Shown: positions 14,683 through 22,064, counted from the stretch's first letter. The stretch is 24,305 nucleotides of DNA from an uncultured Oscillibacter sp. (GCA_947245315.1 CAMXNV010000007.1:1-24305); one strand, 5' to 3'. Translations and numbers: made by a program. The notes: generated from the letters alone by a model not told the origin.

Positions 14683-16199
14683 GACGCGGCCCCTCCTTCC
14701 TCCTCGGAGGCCAGATAGGTTTCCAGCTGTTCCATCGTGGTGTTCCGGACGTCGGTCTCCATGGAGATTTTCCCGTCCTTCATCACCAGCACGCGGTTGC
14801 AGAGCTGCATGATCTCATAGATATCGTCGGAGATTACGATGACGCCCACGCCCTTTTCCGAGGCCAGGCTCCGGACGATGCCGTGGATGTCGTTCTTGGC
14901 CCCGATGTCCACGCCCACCGTGGGGCAGTTCAGAATCAGGATGTCCGGGTTGGAGGCCAGCCATTTGATCAGCACGATTTTTTGCTGGTTGCCGCCGGAC
15001 AGGGACTTGGCGGGATTCTGGGGCTTCATGCCCGCCACGGACATGGAGGAGAGGCTCTCCTCCTTTTGGCGCGAGAGGCCCTTGATGTCCAAAAGGCCGG
15101 TCCTTCCGGCAAAACGGCCGATGATCCGCGAGACGGCGTTGTCCGCGATGGACTGATCCAGGTGCAGCCCCTCCGTCAAACGGTCCTCCGGAACATAGGC
15201 GATGTTGTGGGCCAGGGCGTCGTCCACCTTGCGGAAGATGCCCGCCTCCCGCCCGTTGATGCGGATGGAGCCGCTGTCCGCCGGAATGAGGCCGAACAGG
15301 GATTCCGCCAGCTCGCCCCGGCCGCAGCCCAGCAAGCCGGTGATCCCCAGGATCTCGCCCTTGCGCAGGGAGAAGGAGACGTCCTGAAACGCGCCCCGCA
15401 TGGTGTAGTGCTCCACCTCCATCAGGGGGGCTTCCCCGGGGTCCCGGAAGTCGTAGGTGGCGTTGGAGAAGCGCTTGCCGGTCATGTAGAAAATGATCTC
15501 CTCTTTGCTGAGGACCTTGTCCCCCTTCTGGGAGTCATAGACATTTTTCCCGTTCCGCATAATGGTAATGCTGTCGCAGATTTCCAGCACCTCGTCCAGC
15601 TTGTGGCTGACGAAGAGCACGGAGACCCCGTGGGCCTTCAGGGCCGCCACCACGTCGAAGAGCTTGGAGACCTCCTTGGTGGTCAGGGCCGTGGTGGGCT
15701 CGTCCATAATCAGGAGCCGGGCCTCCTGCACGATGGCGCGGCAGATGGCCACCATTTGCTTCTGGGCCACATTCAGCTCCGACACGTAGAGGTCCGGGTC
15801 AATCTGGAAGTGAATGCGCTCCAGGGTCTCCACCGCCCGCTTCCGCATGGCCTTCCAGTGGATAAAGGGGCGCTTTTTGGCCACGGTGTCATACATCATG
15901 ATGTTCTCCGCAATGGTCATATTGGGAAAGAGGGAGAAGTCCTGATAGATGACCTGAATGCCGTTGGCAATGGATTCCGCCGGGGTGATGCGCTTATAGG
16001 GCGTTCCGTTGATGGTGAGGGAGCCCTCGTCGGGGGCGTAAAAGCCGGAGATCATTTTGATCAGCGTGGATTTTCCGCAGCCATTTTCGCCAACGAGGCA
16101 GCGAATTTCCCCCTCGTTGATGGAGAAGTTCATCCCGTCCATCGCGACAACGCCGAAAAAGGATTTGTACATATCTTGGATGGTTACGATATTTTTCAT
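14679..16199 (-). CDS. Ribose-type ABC transporter ATP-binding protein with two nucleotide-binding domains (RbsA/MglA type)
   Basis: This 506-residue ATPase has two fused nucleotide-binding domains and energises the RbsC-type permeases. Domain 1 (about 1-240) has Walker A GENGCGKST (37-45), an RbsA-style weak signature LNVAQKQMV (142-150), Walker B with Asp166-Glu167 (LLIMDEPTTALT) and switch His199. Domain 2 (about 255-500) has the usual relaxed Walker A GLLGCGRGE (288-296) and a good signature LSGGNQQ (400-406). Its Walker B reads LILNCPTVGVDIG, with Asn424-Cys425 where Asp-Glu is expected. Thus only one composite site, made from Walker A/B of domain 1 and the signature of domain 2, looks competent. 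AAGGCGG lies before the start. It is preceded by a hairpin at 16222-16258 and overlaps the next gene as ATGA. Confidence 0.94.
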   Translation of the reverse strand: MKNIVTIQDMYKSFFGVVAMDGMNFSINEGEIRCLVGENGCGKSTLIKMISGFYAPDEGSLTINGTPYKRITPAESIANGIQVIYQDFSLFPNMTIAENIMMYDTVAKKRPFIHWKAMRKRAVETLERIHFQIDPDLYVSELNVAQKQMVAICRAIVQEARLLIMDEPTTALTTKEVSKLFDVVAALKAHGVSVLFVSHKLDEVLEICDSITIMRNGKNVYDSQKGDKVLSKEEIIFYMTGKRFSNATYDFRDPGEAPLMEVEHYTMRGAFQDVSFSLRKGEILGITGLLGCGRGELAESLFGLIPADSGSIRINGREAGIFRKVDDALAHNIAYVPEDRLTEGLHLDQSIADNAVSRIIGRFAGRTGLLDIKGLSRQKEESLSSMSVAGMKPQNPAKSLSGGNQQKIVLIKWLASNPDILILNCPTVGVDIGAKNDIHGIVRSLASEKGVGVIVISDDIYEIMQLCNRVLVMKDGKISMETDVRNTTMEQLETYLASEEEGGAAS

Positions 16200-16221
16200 G
16201 GATTCACCGCCTTTTTATAGA

Positions 16222-16258
16222 AAAATGGGGAATACGAATCATCCGTATTCCCCATTTT
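16222..16258 (-). terminator. Intercistronic hairpin between binding-protein and ATPase genes, possible partial terminator
   Basis: A 15-base-pair stem (AAAATGGGGAATACG at 16222-16236 with 16244-16258) with a seven-base loop is followed on the minus strand by TTCTATAAAAAGG. The downstream T-run is short, so it may end only part of the transcripts or protect the upstream mRNA. Such hairpins commonly let a binding protein be made in excess of its membrane partners. Confidence 0.6.
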
Positions 16259-16286
16259 CCCGCTATTTATGTTGGCATTTCCGCGC

Positions 16287-17245
16287 TTAGAAGTTGTAAT
16301 CCGCCATATTGTCCGTTGTGACGTCCACCCAGGCCGAGCCGTAGAGAATATTTCCGTTCAGCGTGCAGCTCTCGAAGCCGGGGACCTCCAGATTCAGATG
16401 GTTTTGATGGTGCCGCTGTTCAGGTAGTCCCCCGCCACGGAGACCAGGCAGGTTCCGGTGACGGCGATCTGGCCGGCCTTGCCCGCCTCCTCAACCGCCA
16501 TGGCGATTCCCGGGGGGTTCACCATGTCGCAGCCGATGAAGCCCTTGATGTCGGGATAGCTGGCGATGACCTCCTTGGCCACCTTATAGGAGCCCTCCTG
16601 GGAGCCGCCCTGGGCCTGGGATTCGCAGACCTGGTACATGTTCGGGTATTTTTCCTCCTGGCGGGCGATGGCGCCGGCGGTCCATTGCTGGTGGGAGGAC
16701 ATGGTCAGCATGCCCATCATGATGCAGTAGCCGCCCTCTTCGCCCATCTCCGCCGCCAGGACGTCCATCATATGCGCTCCGTAGTCGGCATTGACAAAGG
16801 CCTCTATGTCATAGTCCACATTTTCCATGCCCTCGGCCTCGTGGCTGATGACGACGATGCCCTCCCGCCGGGCCTTGGCCAGGGTGGTTTCCAGGGCGTC
16901 GGGGTCGGAGGGGATCACCGTGATGGCGTCCACGCCGGTGGAGATGACGTCCTCCACGGTGGAGACCTGGACGGCCGTGTCCGACTGGCCGGCCGGGCCA
17001 ACCTGATACACCTCGTTGCCGGTGGTTTCGACAAAGCGGTCGTTGCCCACCTTCATTCTGTCCCACCAGGAGATTCCCACGCATTTGGGTGTGTTCGCAA
17101 TGACATAGGTTTTTGAGCCGGAGGATTCCGCGCCGCCGTTCCCGCCGCCTCCGGCGGGGGGAGCGGAGTCCTGCTTGCCACCTCCGCAGCCGGCGAGCAG
17201 GGAAACCAGCATGAGCGCCGCTAGCAGTAACGAAGCCTTTTTCAT
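16287..17245 (-). pseudogene. Sugar-type ABC transporter substrate-binding lipoprotein, disrupted near the 3' end
   Basis: This would be the binding protein of the RbsA/RbsC-type importer. It has a signal peptide with a perfect lipobox LAGC (Cys20), a Gly-rich linker and a type I periplasmic-binding fold (YVIANTPKCVGISWWDRM, VEDVISTGVDAITVIPSDP, IKGFIGCDMVNPPGIAMAVE). The frame stops at 16394 after GTIKTI (283 residues). In another frame, from 16397 to 16287, a 36-residue tail continues as LNLEVPGFESC, then NGNILYGSAWVDVTTDN, ending ADYNF and TAA, which is the normal family C-terminus. Between the two, the roughly 25-30 residues expected in intact relatives (a segment usually like FWDP...AGYAM...) are absent. 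So a deletion whose length is not a multiple of three, rather than a simple frameshift, best explains it. The truncated protein may be made but probably lacks part of the second lobe. Assembly error is an alternative. Confidence 0.8.
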
Positions 17246-17295
17246 GTGTAAACCTCCCTTAAAAAATGATTCCGCACGTTTCAGATACCGCCATC

Positions 17296-17324
17296 AGTAT
17301 GTCATAAAATGATTAATCGCGCAA
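17296..17324 (-). promoter_or_regulatory. Probable promoter of the ABC transporter/M42/kinase operon
   Basis: On the minus strand there is TTGCGC (17324-17319), a 17-base spacer and CATACT (17301-17296), about 50 bases before the binding-protein start. The -35 equals that found at 4261. AAGGGAGG precedes the start codon at 17245. The match to consensus is moderate. Confidence 0.45.
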
Positions 17325-17426
17325 ATCGACTTTGTTTTTTCAAAAGGCCGCAAATGCAAACATCTTTGTACGATCAGATAGTTTTTTCTTCTTTCTTTTG
17401 TATTTTTCTTACAATAAAAGGAAAAA

Positions 17427-17470
17427 GATTCCGGAGGGAATCGGCCGTTTTTTAGAAGTTCTTCTAAAAA
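17427..17470. promoter_or_regulatory. Palindrome and small hairpin upstream of the operon, candidate DeoR operator
   Basis: At 17449-17470 two ten-base arms (TTTTTAGAAG and CTTCTAAAAA) flank a TT centre. At 17427-17442 GATTCC and GGAATC flank four bases, and the minus strand then reads TTTTTCCTTTT, like a weak terminator. A further TGTCA-N5-TGACA repeat is at 17508-17522. A DeoR-type repressor encoded in the operon could bind the 22-base palindrome; this is inference from position and symmetry. Confidence 0.4.
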
Positions 17471-17754
17471 TTTTGGGGATTTTATAAACATGTTGCTATT
17501 TTTCCTTTGTCACTTTTTGACACTTCAAAATGTTAAAAAAGAAAGTAAAAGAAAGAATTAGCCGGTAAAAGAAATAATTTTCACTTAAATGCGCTTGCTT
17601 TTGACGCGGTTTTTGAGAGGGCGCTTTCTCTCGATTTCCCGCTTTGAGAATGGTGAGAAATGCGAAGCGAGATTTTGAGAAGCTGCCGGAGCCCGCAGGC
17701 CGTGGAAGGAGCGCCCCGCGGGCCGCTTGCGGGGGAGCCGCGGGGGCCGCCGAA
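17471..17754. other. Gene-free AT-rich region with an embedded GC-rich block
   Basis: I see no convincing gene here; the short open frames lack ribosome sites and family likeness. The half near the operon is strongly A/T-rich (17471-17590). From about 17630 to 17754 the composition flips to very GC-rich, with a GC stem CCCCGCGG (17714-17721) / CCGCGGGG (17738-17745). The abrupt change and lack of coding sense suggest a dispersed intergenic element or decayed sequence. Confidence 0.45.
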
Positions 17755-17800
17755 GAAAAAATTAAAAAAATACCCATCGCCGCTGGGCGGCGATGGGTAT
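17755..17800 (-). terminator. Rho-independent terminator of the M29 aminopeptidase gene
   Basis: A 13-base-pair stem (ATACCCATCGCCG at 17770-17782 with 17788-17800) and five-base loop is followed on the minus strand by a long T-rich tract (17769-17755). It lies 25 bases past the M29 stop codon and separates that gene from the downstream operon. Confidence 0.93.
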
Positions 17801-17824
17801 TGGCGCTGGGGGAAGCTCTGCGGG

Positions 17825-18886
17825 TCAAACCAAAAAGCGGCCGTTTTCAAAGACCAGGCGGTCGTCGATATAGATTTGGCTGTCCGTCCGGGTGTCCTTG
17901 ATGATGTCCCAGTGGATGGAGGAGGTATAGCTTCCGTCGTAGGGGCGGCCCAGGGCGATGTGGATCGTCCCGGCCATCTTTTCGTCGATCAGGATATCGG
18001 TGGTGCAGAGGTCGACGCAGGGATTGGTGCCGAAGGCAAATTCTCCCACCCTGCGGGCCCCCTCGTCGCTGTTTAGGATGTGATTGACATAGTCCAGGTG
18101 GCCGTCCGCCTCTACGCTGGCAGCCAAACCGTTTTCGAAGGTGATGGAGAGATTGTGAATCACCTTGCCCCCCAGGGTCGCGGGGAACTCGAAGAAGATT
18201 TTGCCATTGACGGTGGCCCACTTCGGCGTGACCATGATCTCCCCGTCCGGGATGTTTCCCTTGTTTTCAGAGACCTCCCAGGGATTGCCGTCAAAGGAGA
18301 AGGAGAGGTCCGTGCCCCGCCCCACCAGGCGGAGGCGGCTGCCCTTGTCCAGCTCCCCGGCGATGCGGCGCCACCGGGCGATCTCCTTGGGCCAGTCCAG
18401 ATTGCAGGCGTCGAAGAACATGTCCATGATTCTCTCATAGCTGACGTTGGCCTGCTGGGCAAAGCGCTCGTTGGGAACCCGCACCAGGGCCCAGCGGGTT
18501 TTCTGCCAGCGGAGGGAGGAGATCACGCCCATGGCCTTTTGGTAGCGGGCCAGCTTTTCGGCGGGAATGTCAAAGCATTCGTTCAGATTGAACGCGCCCC
18601 GGAGGGCGATGTAGCAGTCGGCCCATTCCATTCCGTAGGCCTCGATTTCGGGAATCCAGGAAATCTGAGCGTCGTTTCCGTACTGGAGCACCTTGTGCTT
18701 TAGGGTCTCGCTCATGAATTGAATCTGGGGGAACCCGCCCGCCCGAATACAGGCGCCGTATACGGCCACCGCCAGGGGGTAGGTCTCCACCTCGTACATG
18801 GCGATCATCAGCTTTTCCCCCGGCTGGATGTTCAGGGAGTAGTTGACCAGGGACTCGCCCAAGGCGTTCCATCGTTTGTCTGTCAT
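17825..18886 (-). CDS. M29 family aminopeptidase
   Basis: This 353-residue cytoplasmic enzyme is predicted to remove N-terminal residues from peptides using a two-metal centre. The family's metal ligands are recognisable: Glu216 (IPDGEIMVTP), Glu282 (VGEFAFGTNP), His309 (GTIHIALG), and His325 and Asp327 (SSIHWDII). It is somewhat shorter than classical thermophilic M29 enzymes (around 400 residues). The frame is open to 19015, but the ATG at 18886 has AGGAGG eight bases upstream and a normal N-terminus (MTDKRWNALGESLVNYSL). It has its own promoter about 100 bases upstream and a strong terminator downstream, so it is a separate unit. It still sits just before an operon with two other metallopeptidases, which hints at a shared peptide-related substrate. 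Confidence 0.92.
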   Translation of the reverse strand: MTDKRWNALGESLVNYSLNIQPGEKLMIAMYEVETYPLAVAVYGACIRAGGFPQIQFMSETLKHKVLQYGNDAQISWIPEIEAYGMEWADCYIALRGAFNLNECFDIPAEKLARYQKAMGVISSLRWQKTRWALVRVPNERFAQQANVSYERIMDMFFDACNLDWPKEIARWRRIAGELDKGSRLRLVGRGTDLSFSFDGNPWEVSENKGNIPDGEIMVTPKWATVNGKIFFEFPATLGGKVIHNLSITFENGLAASVEADGHLDYVNHILNSDEGARRVGEFAFGTNPCVDLCTTDILIDEKMAGTIHIALGRPYDGSYTSSIHWDIIKDTRTDSQIYIDDRLVFENGRFLV

Positions 18887-18986
18887 GCTGCCGCCCTCCT
18901 TAGTGTTTGATTTTGTGGGTTTTTCAGGATGCAAAAAGCGCCGGGAAATCGTGGACTTCCAGATTTTTGGGCCCTTGCTGATTATA

Positions 18987-19015
18987 CATATACCATGATG
19001 CCAAAATTTTGTCAA
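18987..19015 (-). promoter_or_regulatory. Promoter of the M29 aminopeptidase gene
   Basis: On the minus strand there is a perfect TTGACA (19015-19010), a 17-base spacer and TATATG (18992-18987). A TATAAT just downstream (23-base spacing) is less likely to pair with this -35. The leader would be about 95 bases. Confidence 0.65.
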
Positions 19016-19067
19016 TCTTCATTCCGAGGAGCGGGGGCCAGCCCCGGGGCCTCCCTTCAAGCAAAGG

Positions 19068-19094
19068 GAAAGGGCACGCTTTGCGTGCCCTTTC
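19068..19094. terminator. Stem-loop after the metallophosphoesterase gene
   Basis: A 12-base-pair stem (GAAAGGGCACGC at 19068-19079 with 19083-19094) with a TTT loop lies 73 bases beyond the stop of the metallophosphoesterase gene. Tails on both strands are only moderately T-rich, so termination may be incomplete. It also lies upstream of the M29 promoter. Confidence 0.6.
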
Positions 19095-19166
19095 TCATAA
19101 AATTACCCTCTCAAGCGCGTCCGCCTCATACCGGCCTCTTCGCGCCGAAGGCCCGGCCGCAGCCCG

Positions 19167-21965
19167 TCAGGCGGCTGCCGCCTCTTTTACCGCGCCCTTG
19201 CTGAGGCTGACCGTGATATCATACTGGTCAATCACGTCAAACTTGGACCAGTCCTCCGCCTCGCCTCGCTGGTAGGCGGTGACGTGGATGCCGCTCTCGT
19301 CCACCGTGACCATGCTGAAGATCTGCTGGGAGTTTTCCGCGCCGTCCTTATGGACCACGGCGAACTTGCCCCCGGCGGTGTCCTCCTCAAACTCGTCCAG
19401 CTTCTCGCCCAGGGAGGAGCAGGTCATGAAGGTGGTGCCTTTTCCGATGTCCACAATTTTGTTCCCCTTGGTGGTGGTCCGGATGTACTCGTGGTCGTGC
19501 CCGTTTATATACAGGTCCACCTGGAGCTTGTCGCAGAGCTCCGGGATATAGGGATAGTCGGCGGGGTCGTTGAAGTTCACGATATAGGTGCCCACGTGGG
19601 CCGCCATGATGCGCCAGGTGCAGTCCGCCTCCTCGTAGACCTTCTGGGCCCAGGCGGCCTGCTCGGCGAAGAACCTGGCCCGGTCAGCCTCAATGTTGGC
19701 ACCGGCTTTTCCGGAGTAGGGATCCGCGTTGATGAAGACAAAGCAGGCATCCCCGATGACGCACCAGCCCGTGCCCTCCAGGGGGCCGTACTCCGCCTCG
19801 CCCGGCAGGCTGGTCCGGGCCCCGTACTGCTTGTAAAGCAGGTCTCCGGCGTTCTCATGGTTACCGGGGAGGAGGATGTTCAGCCGGTCCGCCATGTGGC
19901 CGCCCAGCTTGTCGAAGTAGTCCGTCCACTGGGAGTTTTTATAGCCCGCGTCCACCATGTCGCCGGTGTTCAGCAGGAAGTCCGGCTGTACCTCCAGCTT
20001 GCTCACAAACTGCTCCATGGTGTCCAGGAAGGGATCGTAGCCCTCCGGCTCCTCCGCCTGGAGGTCGCCGTACTGCATAAAGGTGAAAGCCCCGGACTCC
20101 GGCAGGGTGGTGAAGCTGTGGACCGCGCTGCGGCAGTCCTTGCCCCGGTAGGCGCCGCCCACCATGTACTCATAGACGGTTTCCGCCTTGAGCCCGGTGA
20201 GGACGGCGGAGTGGCTCCGGGTCTCCTCCCAGCCCTTGGTCAGGTAGTGGAGGACGCTCTCGCCCTTGACGGCGTTCCAGCTGCTCTCGCCCTTGGCCCG
20301 GTACCAGACCTTGGAGTCCGTCACGGCGGGGGCGGTGAGCCAGTTCAGGTTGACCTCGGCGAAGGTCTTGCCCACCTGGCAGAGAACTTCCCGGGGACTG
20401 GCGTCGATCACGCCGTCGTCCAGCTCCAGGGGCAGGGGGGCGGAGGTGTCCGTGGGCACCGTGACGGTCTCGCCGTCCACCTCGGCGGCGGCGTAGTAGT
20501 AATATTGGCCGGAGGTTGTCAGAGGCAGCTTCACCGCGCCGCCCTCCGGCACGTCCACGGAGTCCGTGAGCTTCTCCGGGTCCTTGCCGTAGAAGACTTT
20601 GACGCTGTCCGCCTTCTTCCCCTCGGGGAGGAGGAGCCGGACCTTGACGCTGGGCTGGGTACCCTTGGCGGCCCAGTTCACCAGCAGGTCGTCCAGCAGC
20701 AGGACGGGCTCCTCAATTGCCAGGTCCTTGGCCACCTTCAGCTCCGGGGCGTTCCCGGCCTTGACGAAGCCGGAGAGCATGGGATAGCCCTCCTCAGGCT
20801 CGCCCACCCAGGCCCAGGTGTTCTTGAAGTCCCACTTGAGCTCCTTCTCGTACTGGTCCCGGCTCTGGAGCACCCCGGCGGAGGCGCTCATGAAGATTTC
20901 CCGGTTGGGGTGCTTTTCCGGGCGGTTGCCGGAGAGGACCGCCCCCTCCCACACGTAGTTGTGGGTGATGTTGGCCCCGCTCTCGCTGTCCAGGGTTCCG
21001 ATGAAGCGGTCAATATTCTGCGCGCCCTCCTCGCCCTCGACTTTTTTGACTACGGAGACCGTGTTTTTCAGGAACTCCGCCGCGGCGAAGGCCCCGGCGA
21101 CGCCGCCGCCGGAGACGGGCCCCTCGCCGTTGGAGACGGTCAGGGAGCCGCCCACATAGCAGTTCTCCACCGCGCCCCCGGTCTCAATCGCGCCGATCAG
21201 GCCGCCGGTGAGCTCCTTGGCCTTGACCTTCATGTAGGACAGGCAGTTGCGGACGGGGCCCTCGCACTTGCCCACCAGGCCGCCGGTGGTCTCCTTGGCC
21301 TTGATGGAGCCGGTGGCAAAGCAGTTTTCGATGGTTCCGTAGCTGACGCCCGCGAAGGCGCCGCAGGTCTTTTTGCCCTCGATGGTCACGTCCGCCAGGC
21401 CCAGGTTCCGGATGGCAGGGCTGGTGAAGGTCTCGTCGCCCAGATACCCCACCAGGGCGGCGTACTTCTCGTCCACCCGGCGGATGCGCAGATTGGAAAT
21501 GACATGATACTGCCCGTCGATCTGGCCCTTGAACCAGCCGTCGGATTTGTCGGCGTTTTCGTCCTTGTTCCCGGAGATGGGGGGCATCCAGCCCTCGGAC
21601 TCCTCGCCGGAGGCCTCGGTGACGGCCTGTCCGATCTTCTCCATCAGCGGGCCCATGTCGATGTCCGCCGTCAGGACATAGCGCCCGATGCGGGGAGCGT
21701 CGGGCTGGCCGTCCTTATTGGTGTCGGCGGGCTTCCAGCCGCCGGAGAGAAACAGCAGCTGCTCCGGCGTGCTGATCTCATAGGACTTGGACGCCTTGTT
21801 GTAGGCGGGGGGTTTCGCGCCCAGGGATACCAGAGTCTCCGTGTCCCAGACCTCCTCGGTCCACCAGCCCTCCGCCTCCTTGGCGGACGTGCCGGCGGCC
21901 AGCACCGGCAGCAAAAGCGCCAGCGCCAGCAGCAGGGAAAGGGTCTTTGCGGTGATCTTCCTCAT
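19167..21965 (-). CDS. Secreted GLUG-repeat protein with purple-acid-phosphatase-like metallophosphoesterase domain
   Basis: This 932-residue protein starts with a signal peptide (about 1-28, MRKITAKTLSLLLALALLLP then VLAAGTSA). Residues about 60-400 hold GLUG-type repeats, for example CGAFAGVSYGTIENCFATGS (201-220), TGGLVGKCEGPVRNC (227-241) and TGGLIGAIETGGAVENCYVG (253-272). A linker follows (about 410-510), then a fibronectin-like domain of the purple acid phosphatase N-terminal type (about 520-620). The metallophosphoesterase domain runs from about 628 to 895 with Asp634 (YGDLQ), Gly-Asp669 (NTGDMVD), GNHE (701-704), His790 (MAAHVG) and GHDH (822-825), a complete two-metal site. No sortase motif, S-layer domain or C-terminal membrane helix is seen, so it is probably released. 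I chose ATG 21965 over the upstream frame because of the signal peptide and GGAGG site; the promoter at 22036-22064 lies inside the longer frame. Confidence 0.9.
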   Translation of the reverse strand: MRKITAKTLSLLLALALLLPVLAAGTSAKEAEGWWTEEVWDTETLVSLGAKPPAYNKASKSYEISTPEQLLFLSGGWKPADTNKDGQPDAPRIGRYVLTADIDMGPLMEKIGQAVTEASGEESEGWMPPISGNKDENADKSDGWFKGQIDGQYHVISNLRIRRVDEKYAALVGYLGDETFTSPAIRNLGLADVTIEGKKTCGAFAGVSYGTIENCFATGSIKAKETTGGLVGKCEGPVRNCLSYMKVKAKELTGGLIGAIETGGAVENCYVGGSLTVSNGEGPVSGGGVAGAFAAAEFLKNTVSVVKKVEGEEGAQNIDRFIGTLDSESGANITHNYVWEGAVLSGNRPEKHPNREIFMSASAGVLQSRDQYEKELKWDFKNTWAWVGEPEEGYPMLSGFVKAGNAPELKVAKDLAIEEPVLLLDDLLVNWAAKGTQPSVKVRLLLPEGKKADSVKVFYGKDPEKLTDSVDVPEGGAVKLPLTTSGQYYYYAAAEVDGETVTVPTDTSAPLPLELDDGVIDASPREVLCQVGKTFAEVNLNWLTAPAVTDSKVWYRAKGESSWNAVKGESVLHYLTKGWEETRSHSAVLTGLKAETVYEYMVGGAYRGKDCRSAVHSFTTLPESGAFTFMQYGDLQAEEPEGYDPFLDTMEQFVSKLEVQPDFLLNTGDMVDAGYKNSQWTDYFDKLGGHMADRLNILLPGNHENAGDLLYKQYGARTSLPGEAEYGPLEGTGWCVIGDACFVFINADPYSGKAGANIEADRARFFAEQAAWAQKVYEEADCTWRIMAAHVGTYIVNFNDPADYPYIPELCDKLQVDLYINGHDHEYIRTTTKGNKIVDIGKGTTFMTCSSLGEKLDEFEEDTAGGKFAVVHKDGAENSQQIFSMVTVDESGIHVTAYQRGEAEDWSKFDVIDQYDITVSLSKGAVKEAAAA

Positions 21966-22035
21966 CGTTGTCCCATCCTCCTTTTTACCGGAGCCGCGTC
22001 CGGCAGCGCCCCCGCAGCCCGGCTTGATTACGTTT

Positions 22036-22064
22036 AGCATAAACGCACGGCCCGGCTTTGTCAA
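22036..22064 (-). promoter_or_regulatory. Promoter of the metallophosphoesterase gene
   Basis: On the minus strand there is a perfect TTGACA (22064-22059), a 17-base spacer and TATGCT (22041-22036). It is about 70 bases before the chosen start at 21965 and argues against the longer open frame. Confidence 0.75.

Noticed and set aside
16380..16420. Programmed ribosomal frameshift joining the two parts of the binding protein
   Set aside because: No slippery heptamer of the XXXYYYZ type is seen, and shifting frame would not restore the missing internal segment. A deletion explains both facts.
7139..17245. Reading the operon as an autoinducer-2 (lsr) uptake system
   Set aside because: The two-permease ABC importer plus FGGY kinase resembles lsr, but the regulator is DeoR-type rather than SorC/LsrR, LsrF and LsrG are absent, and M42 and SgcQ proteins are not part of lsr.
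17294..17491. A 65-residue minus-strand frame in the operon leader
   Set aside because: No adequate ribosome site, and it runs over the predicted promoter and hairpin. The composition simply reflects AT-rich DNA.
19284..22037. A 917-residue open frame on the plus strand opposite the metallophosphoesterase gene
   Set aside because: It is a by-product of high-GC codon bias. It has no ribosome site or family motif, while the opposite strand has a signal peptide, full catalytic motifs and a promoter.
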